DNA of 64,000 bases from Maribacter litoralis (GCF_003075045.1 NZ_QCZD01000001.1:1328967-1392966); one strand, 5' to 3'; positions 26,745 to 36,514 are shown, counted from the stretch's first letter. Translations and numbers: made by a program. The notes: a model not told the origin generated them from the sequence alone.

Positions 26745-28538
26745 ATGAAAAAGATATTTATAGCATTTGCCTTGATTACTGGGCTACATACCCAAGCACA
26801 ATTGAAAACGAACGGAGAGGTTTCTACGAACCCAACCATTCATAATGTAGGGTTTATAACCCTATTGGCTCATTATTATGATGACGGATTAAAATTGAAT
26901 CCGCTAGCTGCTACTTTTCAAGGAGATAACAGGTACAATGACACTTTGCCCAATTTTTTATCGGAAGCTTATAAAAAAGAATTGGTCAACTATTATGAAA
27001 TGTATTTAGAGAGAGCAGAAAAATTTGATAACGCAAAACTTTCTGAAAGTGAGCAAATGTCAAAAGCTATTCTAAAATGGGAATGTGAAATAAATTTAGA
27101 GGGTCTTGCTTTTGAAAATTACACTCCTGTAGATCAAATGTGGTCGATGAATTTAATGATGGGGCAATTAGCTGGCGGAACCAGTGCTCAACCATTTAAA
27201 ACCACCGACGATTATGTTAATTGGAGCAAGCGTTTAGAAGATTATGTCGTTTGGCTTCGTACTGCTAAAACCAAAATGCAAGCAGGTATAAAGGCAAAAA
27301 ATGTATTACCCAAATCACTGATCAAAAAAGTTTTACCACAGTTGGCCAGTGTTGCAGATGCCAAGTTAGAAAACAACTTATTTTATTCTCCAATTAAAAA
27401 CTTTCCAGCAGATTTTTCTGAATCTGACAAACTAAGGCTTACTGAAGTTTATACCGACATCATCAATAACAAAATAATACCTGCCTATAAAGAATTACAT
27501 GATTTCATGGCTACCGAATATATGAATGCGGGTAGAGAAACTAGTGGTATACAAGGAATACCTGATGGTGATGCATTTTATGCACATCAGATTAAACTGT
27601 ACACAACAACAAACTTAACAGCCGATGAAATTCATGAAATTGGTTTAAAAGAAGTTGCCAGAATTAGTGCAGAAATGGAAAGCGTTAAAAAAGAGGTAGG
27701 CTTTAAAGGCGATTTAAAAGCTTTTTTCAACGAAGTACGTACTAAAAAAGAATTAATGCCTTTTACTGAACCGCAACAGGTTATTGAAAATTTTAACGAC
27801 ATCCATAAAAAAATGATGCCAAAGGTAAACGCCTTGTTCAGCAAACAGCCTAAAACTCCGTTTGAGGTTAGACGTACCGAAGCATTTAGGGAAGCCTCTG
27901 CCAGTGCAGAATACAACCCTGGCTCTTTAGACGGTACAAGACCTGGTATTTTTTATGTGCCTATACCAGACGTAACGTCGTACAACACTTACTCCGATGA
28001 AGATCTGTTTTTACATGAAGCCATACCAGGTCACCACTTTCAAATTTCATTAACACAAGAAAATGAAAGTTTACCACAGTTTAGAAAGACCCTTTGGTAT
28101 AGTGCCTATGGTGAAGGTTGGGCATTATATACCGAATCTTTAGGTAAAGAATTAGGACTTTACACCGACCCATATCAATATTTTGGTATGCTTGGTGCAG
28201 AAATGCATCGTGCGGTTCGTTTGGTTGTTGATACCGGTTTACACTCAAAAGGATGGTCTAGGGAAAAAGCAATTCAGTATTCCTTAGATAACGAGGCAGA
28301 ATCTGAAGCTAGTATTACAGCTGAAATAGAGAGATATATGGCAAACCCTGGTCAAGCCTTATCCTATAAAATAGGGCAACTTAAAATTATGGAGCTTAGA
28401 GCTAAAGCGGAAGCTAACTTGGGCAAAGATTTTGACATAAAGGTTTTTCATGAAAAGGTTTTAGAAGTTGGCTGTGTTCCGTTAGCGCTTCTTGAAGAGA
28501 AAATCATGAATTGGATTTCAGCAAATACTAAGGCATAA
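26745..28538 (+). CDS. DUF885 family secreted metallopeptidase-like protein
   Basis: A 597-aa exported protein (signal peptide residues 1-18, ending TQAQ). The DUF885 domain covers nearly the whole protein and has the gluzincin-type motif HEAIPGHHFQ (H424-E425-...-H430-H431), which suggests a zinc-dependent peptidase or carboxypeptidase. A downstream Glu-rich helix (SLDNEAESEASITAEIERY) probably supplies the third ligand. Substrate unknown. It is followed at 2 bases by a DoxX-family gene. Confidence 0.88.
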   Translation: MKKIFIAFALITGLHTQAQLKTNGEVSTNPTIHNVGFITLLAHYYDDGLKLNPLAATFQGDNRYNDTLPNFLSEAYKKELVNYYEMYLERAEKFDNAKLSESEQMSKAILKWECEINLEGLAFENYTPVDQMWSMNLMMGQLAGGTSAQPFKTTDDYVNWSKRLEDYVVWLRTAKTKMQAGIKAKNVLPKSLIKKVLPQLASVADAKLENNLFYSPIKNFPADFSESDKLRLTEVYTDIINNKIIPAYKELHDFMATEYMNAGRETSGIQGIPDGDAFYAHQIKLYTTTNLTADEIHEIGLKEVARISAEMESVKKEVGFKGDLKAFFNEVRTKKELMPFTEPQQVIENFNDIHKKMMPKVNALFSKQPKTPFEVRRTEAFREASASAEYNPGSLDGTRPGIFYVPIPDVTSYNTYSDEDLFLHEAIPGHHFQISLTQENESLPQFRKTLWYSAYGEGWALYTESLGKELGLYTDPYQYFGMLGAEMHRAVRLVVDTGLHSKGWSREKAIQYSLDNEAESEASITAEIERYMANPGQALSYKIGQLKIMELRAKAEANLGKDFDIKVFHEKVLEVGCVPLALLEEKIMNWISANTKA

Positions 28539-28540
28539 CC

Positions 28541-28900
28541 ATGATATATCCTTGGCATTTATATGTAATGGGGGCAATCTACATTTTTGCCGGCTTTATG
28601 CATTTTTTAAAACCTAAGGTTTATTTAAGGATAATGCCACGCTACCTACCTTTTCATAAGCCATTGGTTCTACTTAGTGGTATTGCCGAAGTTGCCTTAG
28701 GTGTCGGGTTGTTTTTCAAAGAGACGAAAAACTTATCTATTTATGGTATTATAGCTATGTTGGCAGTGTTTTTATTAGTACACTTTTACATGTTGTCAAG
28801 TGAAAAAGCAAGTGCGGGTTTCCCTAAGTGGCTATTGCTACTAAGATTACCGCTACAATTTGCCCTTATGTACTGGGCATATTCCTATTTGAAATTATAG
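28541..28900 (+). CDS. DoxX-like small membrane protein
   Basis: A 119-aa four-helix membrane protein of the DoxX/DoxD-like family. An early FAGFMHFLKPKVYLRIMP segment and the GIAEVALGVGL helix are typical of the Bacteroidota members. Function is unknown; relatives are linked to redox or membrane stress. It directly follows the DUF885 gene and is ended by a bidirectional terminator. Confidence 0.85.
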   Translation: MIYPWHLYVMGAIYIFAGFMHFLKPKVYLRIMPRYLPFHKPLVLLSGIAEVALGVGLFFKETKNLSIYGIIAMLAVFLLVHFYMLSSEKASAGFPKWLLLLRLPLQFALMYWAYSYLKL

Positions 28901-28909
28901 AAAACAAAA

Positions 28910-28931
28910 AAGGGGACGCTCCCGTCCCCTT
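28910..28931. terminator. Bidirectional intrinsic terminator
   Basis: AAGGGGACG pairs with CGTCCCCTT around a 4-base loop. The plus side ends CTTCTTAAT; the minus side is followed by TTTTGTTTT. It separates the convergent DoxX gene and the 28952-29536 gene. Confidence 0.85.
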
Positions 28932-28951
28932 CTTAATCAACTTAAATCAAC

Positions 28952-29536
28952 TTAATTAACAACAAACTCTTCAGTATATGTTTTACCACCTGACTTCACT
29001 GTTACCGTGTAAGTACCTGGGAAAGCATCTGCGAAATTGAAAGCTTTTTCAACGATCATTTCGTCTGCTACTTCTTGTGTAAATACTGTTCTACTTTCTG
29101 TATCGTATATCTTTATAGATAATTTAGACTTGTCTAAGTTTAAATAGTTCATGAAGATCATGTTATCGGTCTTTCTAAAGAAAGGCTTGATATCTTCATC
29201 AGACTCTACGATTTTCACATCATTGTTATCTAAAACAATAGTATATGAATATTTTGTCATGTTATCATCGGCAGATAGAAAGTATACACCATCTGTCAAA
29301 TCTTTTAAATTTAACTTCTTGCTAAAATGACCCTGTGCCATTTTCTCTGAATAAATTACATTTAAATCAGAATCCATTAACTTAACCTGTACACCGTTAG
29401 AAGATGCATCCATCGTTAAAACCACACTCTTGGCTTTTCCTGCAGATAATAGGTTTAACTTTGGCTCTCTTGCCATGCCTGCTACTGTAGCGAACATAAA
29501 GGCAACAACTGTTGTGAATTTTACTAGGTTTTTCAT
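28952..29536 (-). CDS. Secreted beta-rich protein with T9SS-tail-like repeats
   Basis: A 194-aa protein with a signal peptide (cleavage near AGMA-REPK, residue 22). The mature part looks like two tandem beta-sandwich modules of about 80 residues, each ending in a G-T/V-Y-x-[LV]-x-[VS] pattern (DGVYFLSADD; PGTYTVTVKSGG). This resembles Por_Secre_tail or DUF3244-type domains, but I cannot assign it to either with confidence. It is a likely surface or periplasmic protein of unknown role, monocistronic, with a -7 element upstream. Confidence 0.65.
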   Translation of the reverse strand: MKNLVKFTTVVAFMFATVAGMAREPKLNLLSAGKAKSVVLTMDASSNGVQVKLMDSDLNVIYSEKMAQGHFSKKLNLKDLTDGVYFLSADDNMTKYSYTIVLDNNDVKIVESDEDIKPFFRKTDNMIFMNYLNLDKSKLSIKIYDTESRTVFTQEVADEMIVEKAFNFADAFPGTYTVTVKSGGKTYTEEFVVN

Positions 29537-29573
29537 AATAAATTATTTTACGGGTTCATTATAATTTACACTA

Positions 29574-29581
29574 CAAACATA
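29574..29581 (-). promoter_or_regulatory. Putative -7 element of the secreted beta-rich protein gene
   Basis: The minus strand reads TATGTTTG, an exact TAnnTTTG match, 37 bases before the start codon at 29536. Confidence 0.45.
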
Positions 29582-29689
29582 CAGCCGTTATAAAGCTCTT
29601 ACTACATCATATTTTCCCAATTTATGTTCTATTTTAACCTACTTACATACTCGTTATTACCCCTATGTTAAGATTACACATATTTTAGT

Positions 29690-29697
29690 TAATTTTG
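29690..29697 (+). promoter_or_regulatory. Putative -7 element of the AraC-family gene
   Basis: TAATTTTG matches TAnnTTTG. It predicts a transcript starting near 29704, which leaves the ATG at 29751 as a comfortable start. Confidence 0.4.
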
Positions 29698-29750
29698 CAA
29701 AGAACATCTAAATCTTGATGTTTAATTTTATATTACAAACACTAGTTATC

Positions 29751-30623
29751 ATGGTAAAACATAAACCTACATTTGAAGCCATAAAGCCCGATTTTGGCCA
29801 TTCATTTACTTACCAAAAGTTTGATGAGAATAGAATTAACCGCAATAACCTGTGGCATTACCACCCAGAACTAGAACTGGTATACGTTAATGGCGGTTCT
29901 GGAAAAAGACAAATTGGTAGTCATGTATCTTATTATACAAATGGAGACCTTATATTAATAGGTAGTAATTTGCCACATTGCGGGTTTACCGATGCCCTTA
30001 CCGGTAATACCAGTGAAACCGTTGTACAAATGAAAACCGATTTTCTTGGAACAGATTTTTTTAAGATTCCAGAAATGAAGAAAATTGAAAAACTATTCAA
30101 CAGCGCAAGTGGTGGTATTGCCTTCTCTGGTAAAACAAAAAGAAAGATTGGTGATAAAATGGAAGTACTAGAATATCAAACAGACTTTCAACGCTTACTA
30201 TCCATTCTTAATATATTGAACGACCTCGGAAATTCTGACGATATGCGTTTGTTGAACGCAGAAGGATTCTCTTTTGCAACAGATGTTAAGGACAACGACC
30301 GTATAAATATCGTTTTCAATTTTGTAAAGAATAACTTTAGGGAAGAAATTACCCTAGAGCAAATTTCTTCAATGGTCAGTATGACCATACCATCTTTCTG
30401 TAGATACTTTAAGAAGATCACCAATAAAACCTTTGTACAATTTGTAAATGAATATCGATTGGTGCATGCTTCTAAACTTTTGGCCGAAAAGCCTTTAAGT
30501 ATAACCGAAGTGTGTTTTGAATGCGGATTCAATAACTTTTCTCATTTTAATAAATCGTTCAAAGCATTTACGGGGCAAAATCCGTCTGAATATAGAAATG
30601 AATTAAAGAATGTTTTGGTGTAA
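29751..30623 (+). CDS. AraC family transcriptional regulator
   Basis: A regulator of about 290 aa with an N-terminal cupin sensing domain (about residues 5-130; WHYHPELELVYVNGGSGKR is the typical lead) and a C-terminal double helix-turn-helix (about residues 185-285; ITLEQISSMVSMTIPSFCRY, then SITEVCFECGFNNFSHFNKS). The frame is open a further 12 codons upstream from a TTG at 29715, but MVKHKPTFEAI matches the usual beginning of this group, so I start at 29751. The inducer is unknown. A strong terminator follows. Confidence 0.88.
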   Translation: MVKHKPTFEAIKPDFGHSFTYQKFDENRINRNNLWHYHPELELVYVNGGSGKRQIGSHVSYYTNGDLILIGSNLPHCGFTDALTGNTSETVVQMKTDFLGTDFFKIPEMKKIEKLFNSASGGIAFSGKTKRKIGDKMEVLEYQTDFQRLLSILNILNDLGNSDDMRLLNAEGFSFATDVKDNDRINIVFNFVKNNFREEITLEQISSMVSMTIPSFCRYFKKITNKTFVQFVNEYRLVHASKLLAEKPLSITEVCFECGFNNFSHFNKSFKAFTGQNPSEYRNELKNVLV

Positions 30624-30661
30624 GTTTTATACCTTATATATAGTATCAAAATTTTACAGCT

Positions 30662-30691
30662 TCCGGATGGTGTTTTCATACATTATCCGGA
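30662..30691 (+). terminator. Intrinsic terminator of the AraC-family gene
   Basis: TCCGGATGGTGT pairs with ACATTATCCGGA (12 pairs, two G-U) around a 6-base loop, followed by TTTGTTTTTTT. Confidence 0.9.
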
Positions 30692-30787
30692 TTTGTTTTT
30701 TTATCCTGTCCTATCACTTTGTTTGAGCTACAATAAAATACGAACAAATTTCTACTTTATAATATCATGTAGTACCTTTATCAAGCT

Positions 30788-31066
30788 ATGAATAAAGAAT
30801 TTACAGAAAGAGAGTTAGACCGTATAATCGAAATGGCATGGGAAGATCGAACACCCTTTGAGGCCATTACTTTTCAATTTGGTATTAGCGAACAAGAAAC
30901 CATTGAAGTTATGCGTCGAGAAATAAAACCCAGCAGTTTTAGAATGTGGCGTAAACCTGTACAAGGCCGTGCTACAAAACATGCCAAACTGCGATCAGGT
31001 GACACAGACCGATTTAGATGTTCAAGACAGCGACAAATTACCGGCAATAAAATATCTAAGCGATAA
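30788..31066 (+). CDS. TIGR03643 family protein
   Basis: A 92-aa basic protein. The N-terminal half matches the TIGR03643 family (RELDRIIEMAWEDRTPFEAI, then EVMRREIKPSSFRMWRKPVQGR), short conserved proteins of unknown function with a helix-turn-helix-like predicted core. The last 20 residues are Arg-rich and not conserved. It is convergent with the nuclease gene 7 bases away. Confidence 0.82.
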   Translation: MNKEFTERELDRIIEMAWEDRTPFEAITFQFGISEQETIEVMRREIKPSSFRMWRKPVQGRATKHAKLRSGDTDRFRCSRQRQITGNKISKR

Positions 31067-31073
31067 TTGTAAA

Positions 31074-31847
31074 TTACTTAAAAGTATCGTTCAAAACCGC
31101 AGCCAACCTTACGCCGCCCTTCTGTAACTGATCTTCTACAGTATGCCACCAATCATAACTATAACGGTAGCTTAATTTTTCACCAACCTCAACTGAGGCA
31201 TATACTTTCTCTGCCAACATATGAGATTCCTCGACCCAATCAAGCAAAGTACCGCTCTGTAGAAATTTTACTTGCTCCTTAGACATTTTAGGATACTCGG
31301 TCGCCAGCTCGGTAAAACTCATTCCGTTTTCATCTATCATATTAGAATCCCATACCCTATGCAAATTGGTTCCGTTACCAAACCACTGCAACTGTATATC
31401 ATTACCTCCTTTATCTTCTGCCCTACCAACATGCATTGGCTGGTGTAAATCACCTATTAAGTGCACCAAAAATTTAAGGTAAAAAGCTTTATCCTCTTTG
31501 CTACTATTTTTATCTTTTATTACTTCTATACATGTATTTACCCCTTGTACAAGATCTCCGTACTCACTTTTCTCTATTTCATCATAAGTTTTACCGAAAG
31601 GAATATTTACGTAATGCCAAGCGCTAAATTTACGATAGGTACGGTCAGATTTTATTTCATCTCCAAAATTGGCAACGGCAGCTAAACTTTCGCCTCCCAA
31701 TAAATCGTTGATCGCTTTTTTTGCTTTCTTGGTCAAATGTTGCTCGGCAACTTCACCCACTACCCTATGACCAGTTTTAGACCAAAACATATCGTTGGCA
31801 AATGTGATATTTGTAGCCAATACCAATAAAAAAAGAATGTTCTTCAT
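31074..31847 (-). CDS. S1/P1-type nuclease
   Basis: A 257-aa secreted zinc-dependent phosphodiesterase that degrades single-stranded nucleic acids. A signal peptide (MKNILFLLVLATNITFAN) is followed by the mature start W-x-x-x-G-H (FWSKTGHRVVGEVAEQHL), whose Trp and His bind zinc. Other metal ligands are in SAWHYVNIPFG, HLIGDLHQPMHVG and the Asp/His-rich DKGGNDIQLQWF...LHRVWD region. The frame is open 82 codons further upstream, but that extension has no family similarity and the -7 element at 31863-31870 lies inside it, so 31847 is the start. Confidence 0.9.
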   Translation of the reverse strand: MKNILFLLVLATNITFANDMFWSKTGHRVVGEVAEQHLTKKAKKAINDLLGGESLAAVANFGDEIKSDRTYRKFSAWHYVNIPFGKTYDEIEKSEYGDLVQGVNTCIEVIKDKNSSKEDKAFYLKFLVHLIGDLHQPMHVGRAEDKGGNDIQLQWFGNGTNLHRVWDSNMIDENGMSFTELATEYPKMSKEQVKFLQSGTLLDWVEESHMLAEKVYASVEVGEKLSYRYSYDWWHTVEDQLQKGGVRLAAVLNDTFK

Positions 31848-31862
31848 TGTTGAAATTTTGCC

Positions 31863-31870
31863 CAAAAATA
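31863..31870 (-). promoter_or_regulatory. Putative -7 element of the nuclease gene
   Basis: The minus strand reads TATTTTTG (TAnnTTTG), 15 bases before the nuclease ATG at 31847. It supports the shorter start. Confidence 0.45.
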
Positions 31871-31935
31871 GCACATCGAAATTTAAGGTATTGTTAAAAC
31901 TTGGTAAGATTAAATTTATATTAGAACTTGCAACA

Positions 31936-34197
31936 ATGATGAAAAAGAAGTCTAGTAAAACATTCAGAAAAAAAGGAATACTTAAAAAAATAGGTTTGGG
32001 TATTCTGGGTCTTTTTGCGCTGTTTATACTATTTATCGGTAGTGTTAATATTGGACTATGGGGAAAAATTCCTTCTAAAAAGGAGCTTTCCAACTTTCAG
32101 TATCAAATGGCATCAGAAGTTTTTACCGCAGATAGTGTACTGATCGGTAAATATTATTTATATGATAGGCAACCGGTGGCTTACGAGGATTTTCCTGAGC
32201 ATTTAATTCATGCCTTAGTCGCCATTGAAGACGAACGATTCTACGAACACTCTGGTATTGACATTAGAAGTCTTGTTCGTGTAGGTTTTAAAACCATACT
32301 TTTAGGAGATAACTCTTCGGGCGGTGGTAGTACACTAACACAGCAGTTGGCTAAAAACCTGTACCCAAGAAAAGAAAGAAATAAAACCAATATAGTTGTC
32401 AATAAGATCAAAGAAATGATCATTGCCAAAAGGTTGGAAAAAATTTTTACCAAAGATGAAATTATAACCAACTACCTTAATACGGTTTCATTTGGCGATA
32501 ATACCTTTGGCATAGAGAGTGCCGCACTAAAATTTTTCAATACCAGAACCAAAGATATTTCTGCACCGCAAGCCGCCACTTTGGTAGGTATGTTAAAAGC
32601 TACGTATGGGTATAACCCAAGAATATTCCCAGAAAAAAGTTTAGGCAGACGTAATTTGGTTTTACGAGCCATGTACAACAATGACTTTATTACTGAAGAA
32701 CAGGTAACTAAATTTTCTCAAGAAGGTCTAAATCTTGACTATCGAGAATTTGATTACAATGCTGGTATAGCCCCTTATTTTAGGGAAGAGGTTAGAAAGG
32801 AGATGTTAAGATGGATCGCTGAGCAAAATGACGGAGATACGGACTACAATATTTACACCTCGGGACTCAAAATTTACACTACCCTAAACTATAAGATGCA
32901 GCAATTGGCCGAAGAAGTTATGATCGATCACATGACAAAGCTTCAAGGCTCTTTTGAAAAAAGTTATGGTAACAACGCTCCTTGGTTAAAGGATAAAAAA
33001 TTAATGGAGAAAATAGCCAAGCGAACTCCGTTATATAAAAGATTACAAAAAGCAGGGCTATCGCACAAACAAATTATTGATAGCCTTACTAATGACAAAC
33101 AGTTAAGAACTTTAAAATCTTGGGAAGGTGACGAAGAACAAATGGCAAGTACCATGGACAGTATTCGGCACTATACCAAATTTTTAAATACGGGTTCCTT
33201 AGCTGTAGACCCAACAAACGGGAATATCTTAGTTTGGGTAGGCGGCATCAATTTTGAACAATACAAATACGATCACATTTCTCAAAGTAAACGTCAAGTT
33301 GGTTCTACCTTTAAACCCATAGTTTATACTACTGCCGTAGATCAGGGCGTTTCTCCCTGCACCTATTTCTCTGCAGAAGAAATAGAATACGATAATTTAA
33401 AAGGGTGGTCGCCATCTAATTCTGGTGATAAGGATGAAGCCTACCTCAACTATTCTATGGAAGAAGGGCTTAGCAACTCGATCAATACCATTGCCGTAAA
33501 AGTTTTAGAAAAGGCAGGTATTGATAACGTTCTTCAAATGGCGAAAAAAATGGGCATTGAAGGTGAGTTACCTAAAGAAGCTTCTATTGCACTTGGTACG
33601 GGCGAATTAAATATTATTGATTTAGCACAGGCTTACACCAGTTATGCCAATTATGGTAAGCATATAAAACCAAATTTGATAAAAAGTATTTCCAATCATA
33701 AAGACTCGGTTTTAGTGGAGTTTGAATCCAAATTGAACGAGAAAGAGGCATTTTCAAAAGAAACTGCTCAAATAATGATTGAAATGATGAAATCTACCGT
33801 GAACAGTGGTACAGCTGCGAGACTTAGAAATACATACGGACTCAAAAATGATATTGCGGGTAAAACCGGTACTACCCAAAATAATAAAGATGCTTGGTTT
33901 GTAGCACTTAATCCTAAACTGGTACATATAACCTGGGTAGGTCTTGATCAACATGAAATTGGATTTAGCAATACAAGCATAGGACAAGGAGCCAACGCCG
34001 CCCTTCCCCTATTTGGACTATGGATGAAAGAACTGAATAAAGATAAACAGTTTGATAGCTACACAAAAGCTACCTTTTCAACACCATCTGCAGCAGTACA
34101 AGAAGCCTTAAATTGTGAGCCTGTAAAACGTGACGGATTCTTTAAACGTCTCTTTAAAAATCCAAATAAAAAGAAGAGTAAAAAGTTTAAAGGGTAA
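31936..34197 (+). CDS. Penicillin-binding protein 1A (bifunctional transglycosylase/transpeptidase)
   Basis: A 753-aa class A PBP. A basic cytoplasmic tail and one membrane helix (about residues 18-40) anchor it. The GT51 glycosyltransferase domain has the catalytic Glu98 in AIEDERFYEHSGID and the GGSTLTQQLAKNL motif. The transpeptidase domain has S457-T-F-K460 (SxxK), an SxN motif in GLSNSINT and K643-T-G. The very basic C-terminus (KNPNKKKSKKFKG) is usual. The frame is open 47 codons upstream, overlapping the divergent nuclease gene, so I use the ATG at 31936; the next codon is also ATG. Confidence 0.94.
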   Translation: MMKKKSSKTFRKKGILKKIGLGILGLFALFILFIGSVNIGLWGKIPSKKELSNFQYQMASEVFTADSVLIGKYYLYDRQPVAYEDFPEHLIHALVAIEDERFYEHSGIDIRSLVRVGFKTILLGDNSSGGGSTLTQQLAKNLYPRKERNKTNIVVNKIKEMIIAKRLEKIFTKDEIITNYLNTVSFGDNTFGIESAALKFFNTRTKDISAPQAATLVGMLKATYGYNPRIFPEKSLGRRNLVLRAMYNNDFITEEQVTKFSQEGLNLDYREFDYNAGIAPYFREEVRKEMLRWIAEQNDGDTDYNIYTSGLKIYTTLNYKMQQLAEEVMIDHMTKLQGSFEKSYGNNAPWLKDKKLMEKIAKRTPLYKRLQKAGLSHKQIIDSLTNDKQLRTLKSWEGDEEQMASTMDSIRHYTKFLNTGSLAVDPTNGNILVWVGGINFEQYKYDHISQSKRQVGSTFKPIVYTTAVDQGVSPCTYFSAEEIEYDNLKGWSPSNSGDKDEAYLNYSMEEGLSNSINTIAVKVLEKAGIDNVLQMAKKMGIEGELPKEASIALGTGELNIIDLAQAYTSYANYGKHIKPNLIKSISNHKDSVLVEFESKLNEKEAFSKETAQIMIEMMKSTVNSGTAARLRNTYGLKNDIAGKTGTTQNNKDAWFVALNPKLVHITWVGLDQHEIGFSNTSIGQGANAALPLFGLWMKELNKDKQFDSYTKATFSTPSAAVQEALNCEPVKRDGFFKRLFKNPNKKKSKKFKG

Positions 34198-34282
34198 AAT
34201 AATTACGGTTTTTAAATTCCTTTTTAGTTAAATATTTTGTGTTTTTATTCCAGAAGTACAACTTTTTTAACAAACAAAAACC

Positions 34283-34290
34283 TAAATTTG
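34283..34290 (+). promoter_or_regulatory. Putative -7 element of the DUF5916 gene
   Basis: TAAATTTG matches TAnnTTTG and lies 24 bases before the ATG at 34315. It falls inside the longer open frame that begins at 34237, arguing against that start. Confidence 0.5.
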
Positions 34291-34314
34291 GTTGACTACC
34301 AAACTTTTACCAAA

Positions 34315-36513
34315 ATGACCAAATATCTAAGTACTCTTGTACTTATGCTTTTTTGCATTGTTTTAAATGCCCAAACCATCAATAAATCTTTTGTTGTAAA
34401 AAAAATAACTACAGCCATAGTGCCAGATGGTATTCTTGACGAACCTATTTGGACCGATGCGGATAAAGCAGATAAATTTTGGCAATACTTCCCCTTAGAT
34501 ACCGTACAATCTAAAAAGCAGTCAGAAATTAAAATGCTCTATGACGACAAGAACTTATATATAGGCATAACCATTTACACTGCTGGTAAAGACTATTCCA
34601 TTCAATCTTTAAAGCGCGATTTTAGAGCTGGAAACAGTGATAACATTACCTTACTTTTCGATACGTTCAATGACGGTAACAATGCATTTTTATTTGGTAT
34701 CAATCCTTATGGTGTGCGTCGTGAAGGTCTTGTTTCGGGAGGTGGTCTAAACCTTAACGGATTTACCATTTCTTGGGACGTTAAGTGGCGAGGAGATTCT
34801 AAAATTTACGACGATTACTATACTTCTGAAATGGTTATTCCCCTAACTGCTTTTAAGTTTAAAGAAGGTGAGACAAAATGGCGATTCAACAGTTATAGGT
34901 TTGATACCCAATCTAATGAGAACAGCACCTGGATAAACATTCCTCAAAATCAGAATATTTACGGGCTTACTTTTATGGGCGACATGATATTTGAACAGCC
35001 ATTGGGTAAATACAGAACTCCGCTCACTGTAATACCATACGTAAATATGGGATCTCAAAAAGATTTTGAACTTGATGATTCAAATACTAAAGTAAACGTT
35101 GGCGGTGATGCCAAAATTGCTATTGGCAATAGTATGAATTTAGATGTCACCATAAACCCAGATTTTTCTCAAGTAGAAGTCGATGACCAGATTACGAACC
35201 TAACGCGTTTTGAAGTTTCCCTCCCTGAAAAAAGACAGTTCTTCATTGACAATAGCGATTTATTTGGCAGTTTTGGTGGTGGCAGAGATGCTAATCCGTT
35301 TTTCTCTAGACGCATAGGTATAGCTAAGGACACAGCCGATAATACCATTGAAAATAAAATTATTGGCGGAGTACGGTTAAGTGGAAAAGTAACCAATGAC
35401 CTTAGATTGGGGTTTCTAAACCTACAGACTGCTGAAGACCTCGATGAAAATATAGCCTCTAACAACAACACCATGCTGGCCTTGCAGCAAAATATTTTTG
35501 GGCGTTCAAATATTGGTATGTTCTTTATCAACAGACAAACATTTAAAGATTACGAGTTTCAAGATGCGGAAGATCGCTACAATAGGGTTGCCGGTATTGA
35601 CTACAATTTAATATCGGACAATAACATTTGGAACGGTAAATTTTATCTTCATAAATCTTTTGCGCACAATGCAGGTAAAGCAAATCTTTCTTCCGGGGCA
35701 TTTATGCAATATAATTCTAGAAACTGGAACTTTTTTGAAGACGTAGTCTATATAGGTGAAGATTTTAGATCAGACCTTGGTTTTATTCGAAGAACGGATA
35801 TTTTTAAGACCGCGACAATGGTTGAGCGTGTTTTCTGGCCAGAGGATAGCGCTTTACAAAGTCATAGCTTTCAATTTTTCCCTGTTCTTACCTGGAGCCC
35901 TCAAAATGATTTTTTACATACAGACTATGATTTAATGGGTGCGTGGGAATCTAAATTCAACGACCAATCGGAAATCAATGTATCTTTTACACACTCATAC
36001 ACCTATCTATTTGAAGAATTCGACCCGACTAATTTAGATGATGCACTACCATTACCGGGCCTGCTGGGCTACCATTATAATTTTGTTTCATTGGAATATC
36101 AATCTGATAGTAGAAAAAGATTTGCCTTTAGTATCGAACCTACCATTGGCAGCTTCTTTAATGGAGATAGATTTTCTTTAGGTGCAGAAATGTTCTTGAG
36201 GTTTCAACCAAAAGTCTTCTTATCCTTAGCTATGAATTATGATAAAATTTCACTGCCACAACCATATTCCAGTACAGATATTTGGCTGATAAGTCCTAAA
36301 ATAGATGTTACCTTTAGCAAATCTATATTTTGGTCAACACTGGTACAATATAGCAATCAGAGAGATAATTTAGGTTTTAATTCAAGACTGCAGTGGCGTT
36401 TTGCCCCATTGTCCGATTTGTTTATAGTATACAATGACAATTACTTTGTTAATTCGTTTGAACCCAAATATCGATCTATAAACTTAAAACTAACCTACTG
36501 GTTAAATATTTAA
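34315..36513 (+). CDS. DUF5916 protein with N-terminal CBM9-like domain
   Basis: A 732-aa exported protein. A signal peptide (cleavage near VLNAQ, residue 20) is followed by a family-9 carbohydrate-binding-like domain (about residues 30-220; PDGILDEPIWTDADKADKF is the classic start) and a DUF5916 region rich in beta strands with alternating aromatic residues, which resembles an outer-membrane beta barrel and ends in a strand (YRSINLKLTYWLNI). Function is unknown; an outer-membrane location is inferred. The next gene, a HAD phosphatase, begins one base after the stop. Confidence 0.85.
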   Translation: MTKYLSTLVLMLFCIVLNAQTINKSFVVKKITTAIVPDGILDEPIWTDADKADKFWQYFPLDTVQSKKQSEIKMLYDDKNLYIGITIYTAGKDYSIQSLKRDFRAGNSDNITLLFDTFNDGNNAFLFGINPYGVRREGLVSGGGLNLNGFTISWDVKWRGDSKIYDDYYTSEMVIPLTAFKFKEGETKWRFNSYRFDTQSNENSTWINIPQNQNIYGLTFMGDMIFEQPLGKYRTPLTVIPYVNMGSQKDFELDDSNTKVNVGGDAKIAIGNSMNLDVTINPDFSQVEVDDQITNLTRFEVSLPEKRQFFIDNSDLFGSFGGGRDANPFFSRRIGIAKDTADNTIENKIIGGVRLSGKVTNDLRLGFLNLQTAEDLDENIASNNNTMLALQQNIFGRSNIGMFFINRQTFKDYEFQDAEDRYNRVAGIDYNLISDNNIWNGKFYLHKSFAHNAGKANLSSGAFMQYNSRNWNFFEDVVYIGEDFRSDLGFIRRTDIFKTATMVERVFWPEDSALQSHSFQFFPVLTWSPQNDFLHTDYDLMGAWESKFNDQSEINVSFTHSYTYLFEEFDPTNLDDALPLPGLLGYHYNFVSLEYQSDSRKRFAFSIEPTIGSFFNGDRFSLGAEMFLRFQPKVFLSLAMNYDKISLPQPYSSTDIWLISPKIDVTFSKSIFWSTLVQYSNQRDNLGFNSRLQWRFAPLSDLFIVYNDNYFVNSFEPKYRSINLKLTYWLNI

Positions 36514-36514
36514 A

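Noticed and set aside
31795..31935. N-terminal extension of PBP1A to 31795
   Set aside because: It would overlap the divergent nuclease gene by 53 bases and adds residues with no PBP similarity; the ATG at 31936 gives the usual short basic tail.
31848..32093. 82-codon N-terminal extension of the S1/P1 nuclease
   Set aside because: The extension is antisense to PBP1A coding sequence and would bury the signal peptide and the mature W-x-x-x-G-H start.
34237..34314. 26-codon N-terminal extension of the DUF5916 protein
   Set aside because: A -7 element lies inside it and the signal peptide begins at MTKYLSTL (34315).
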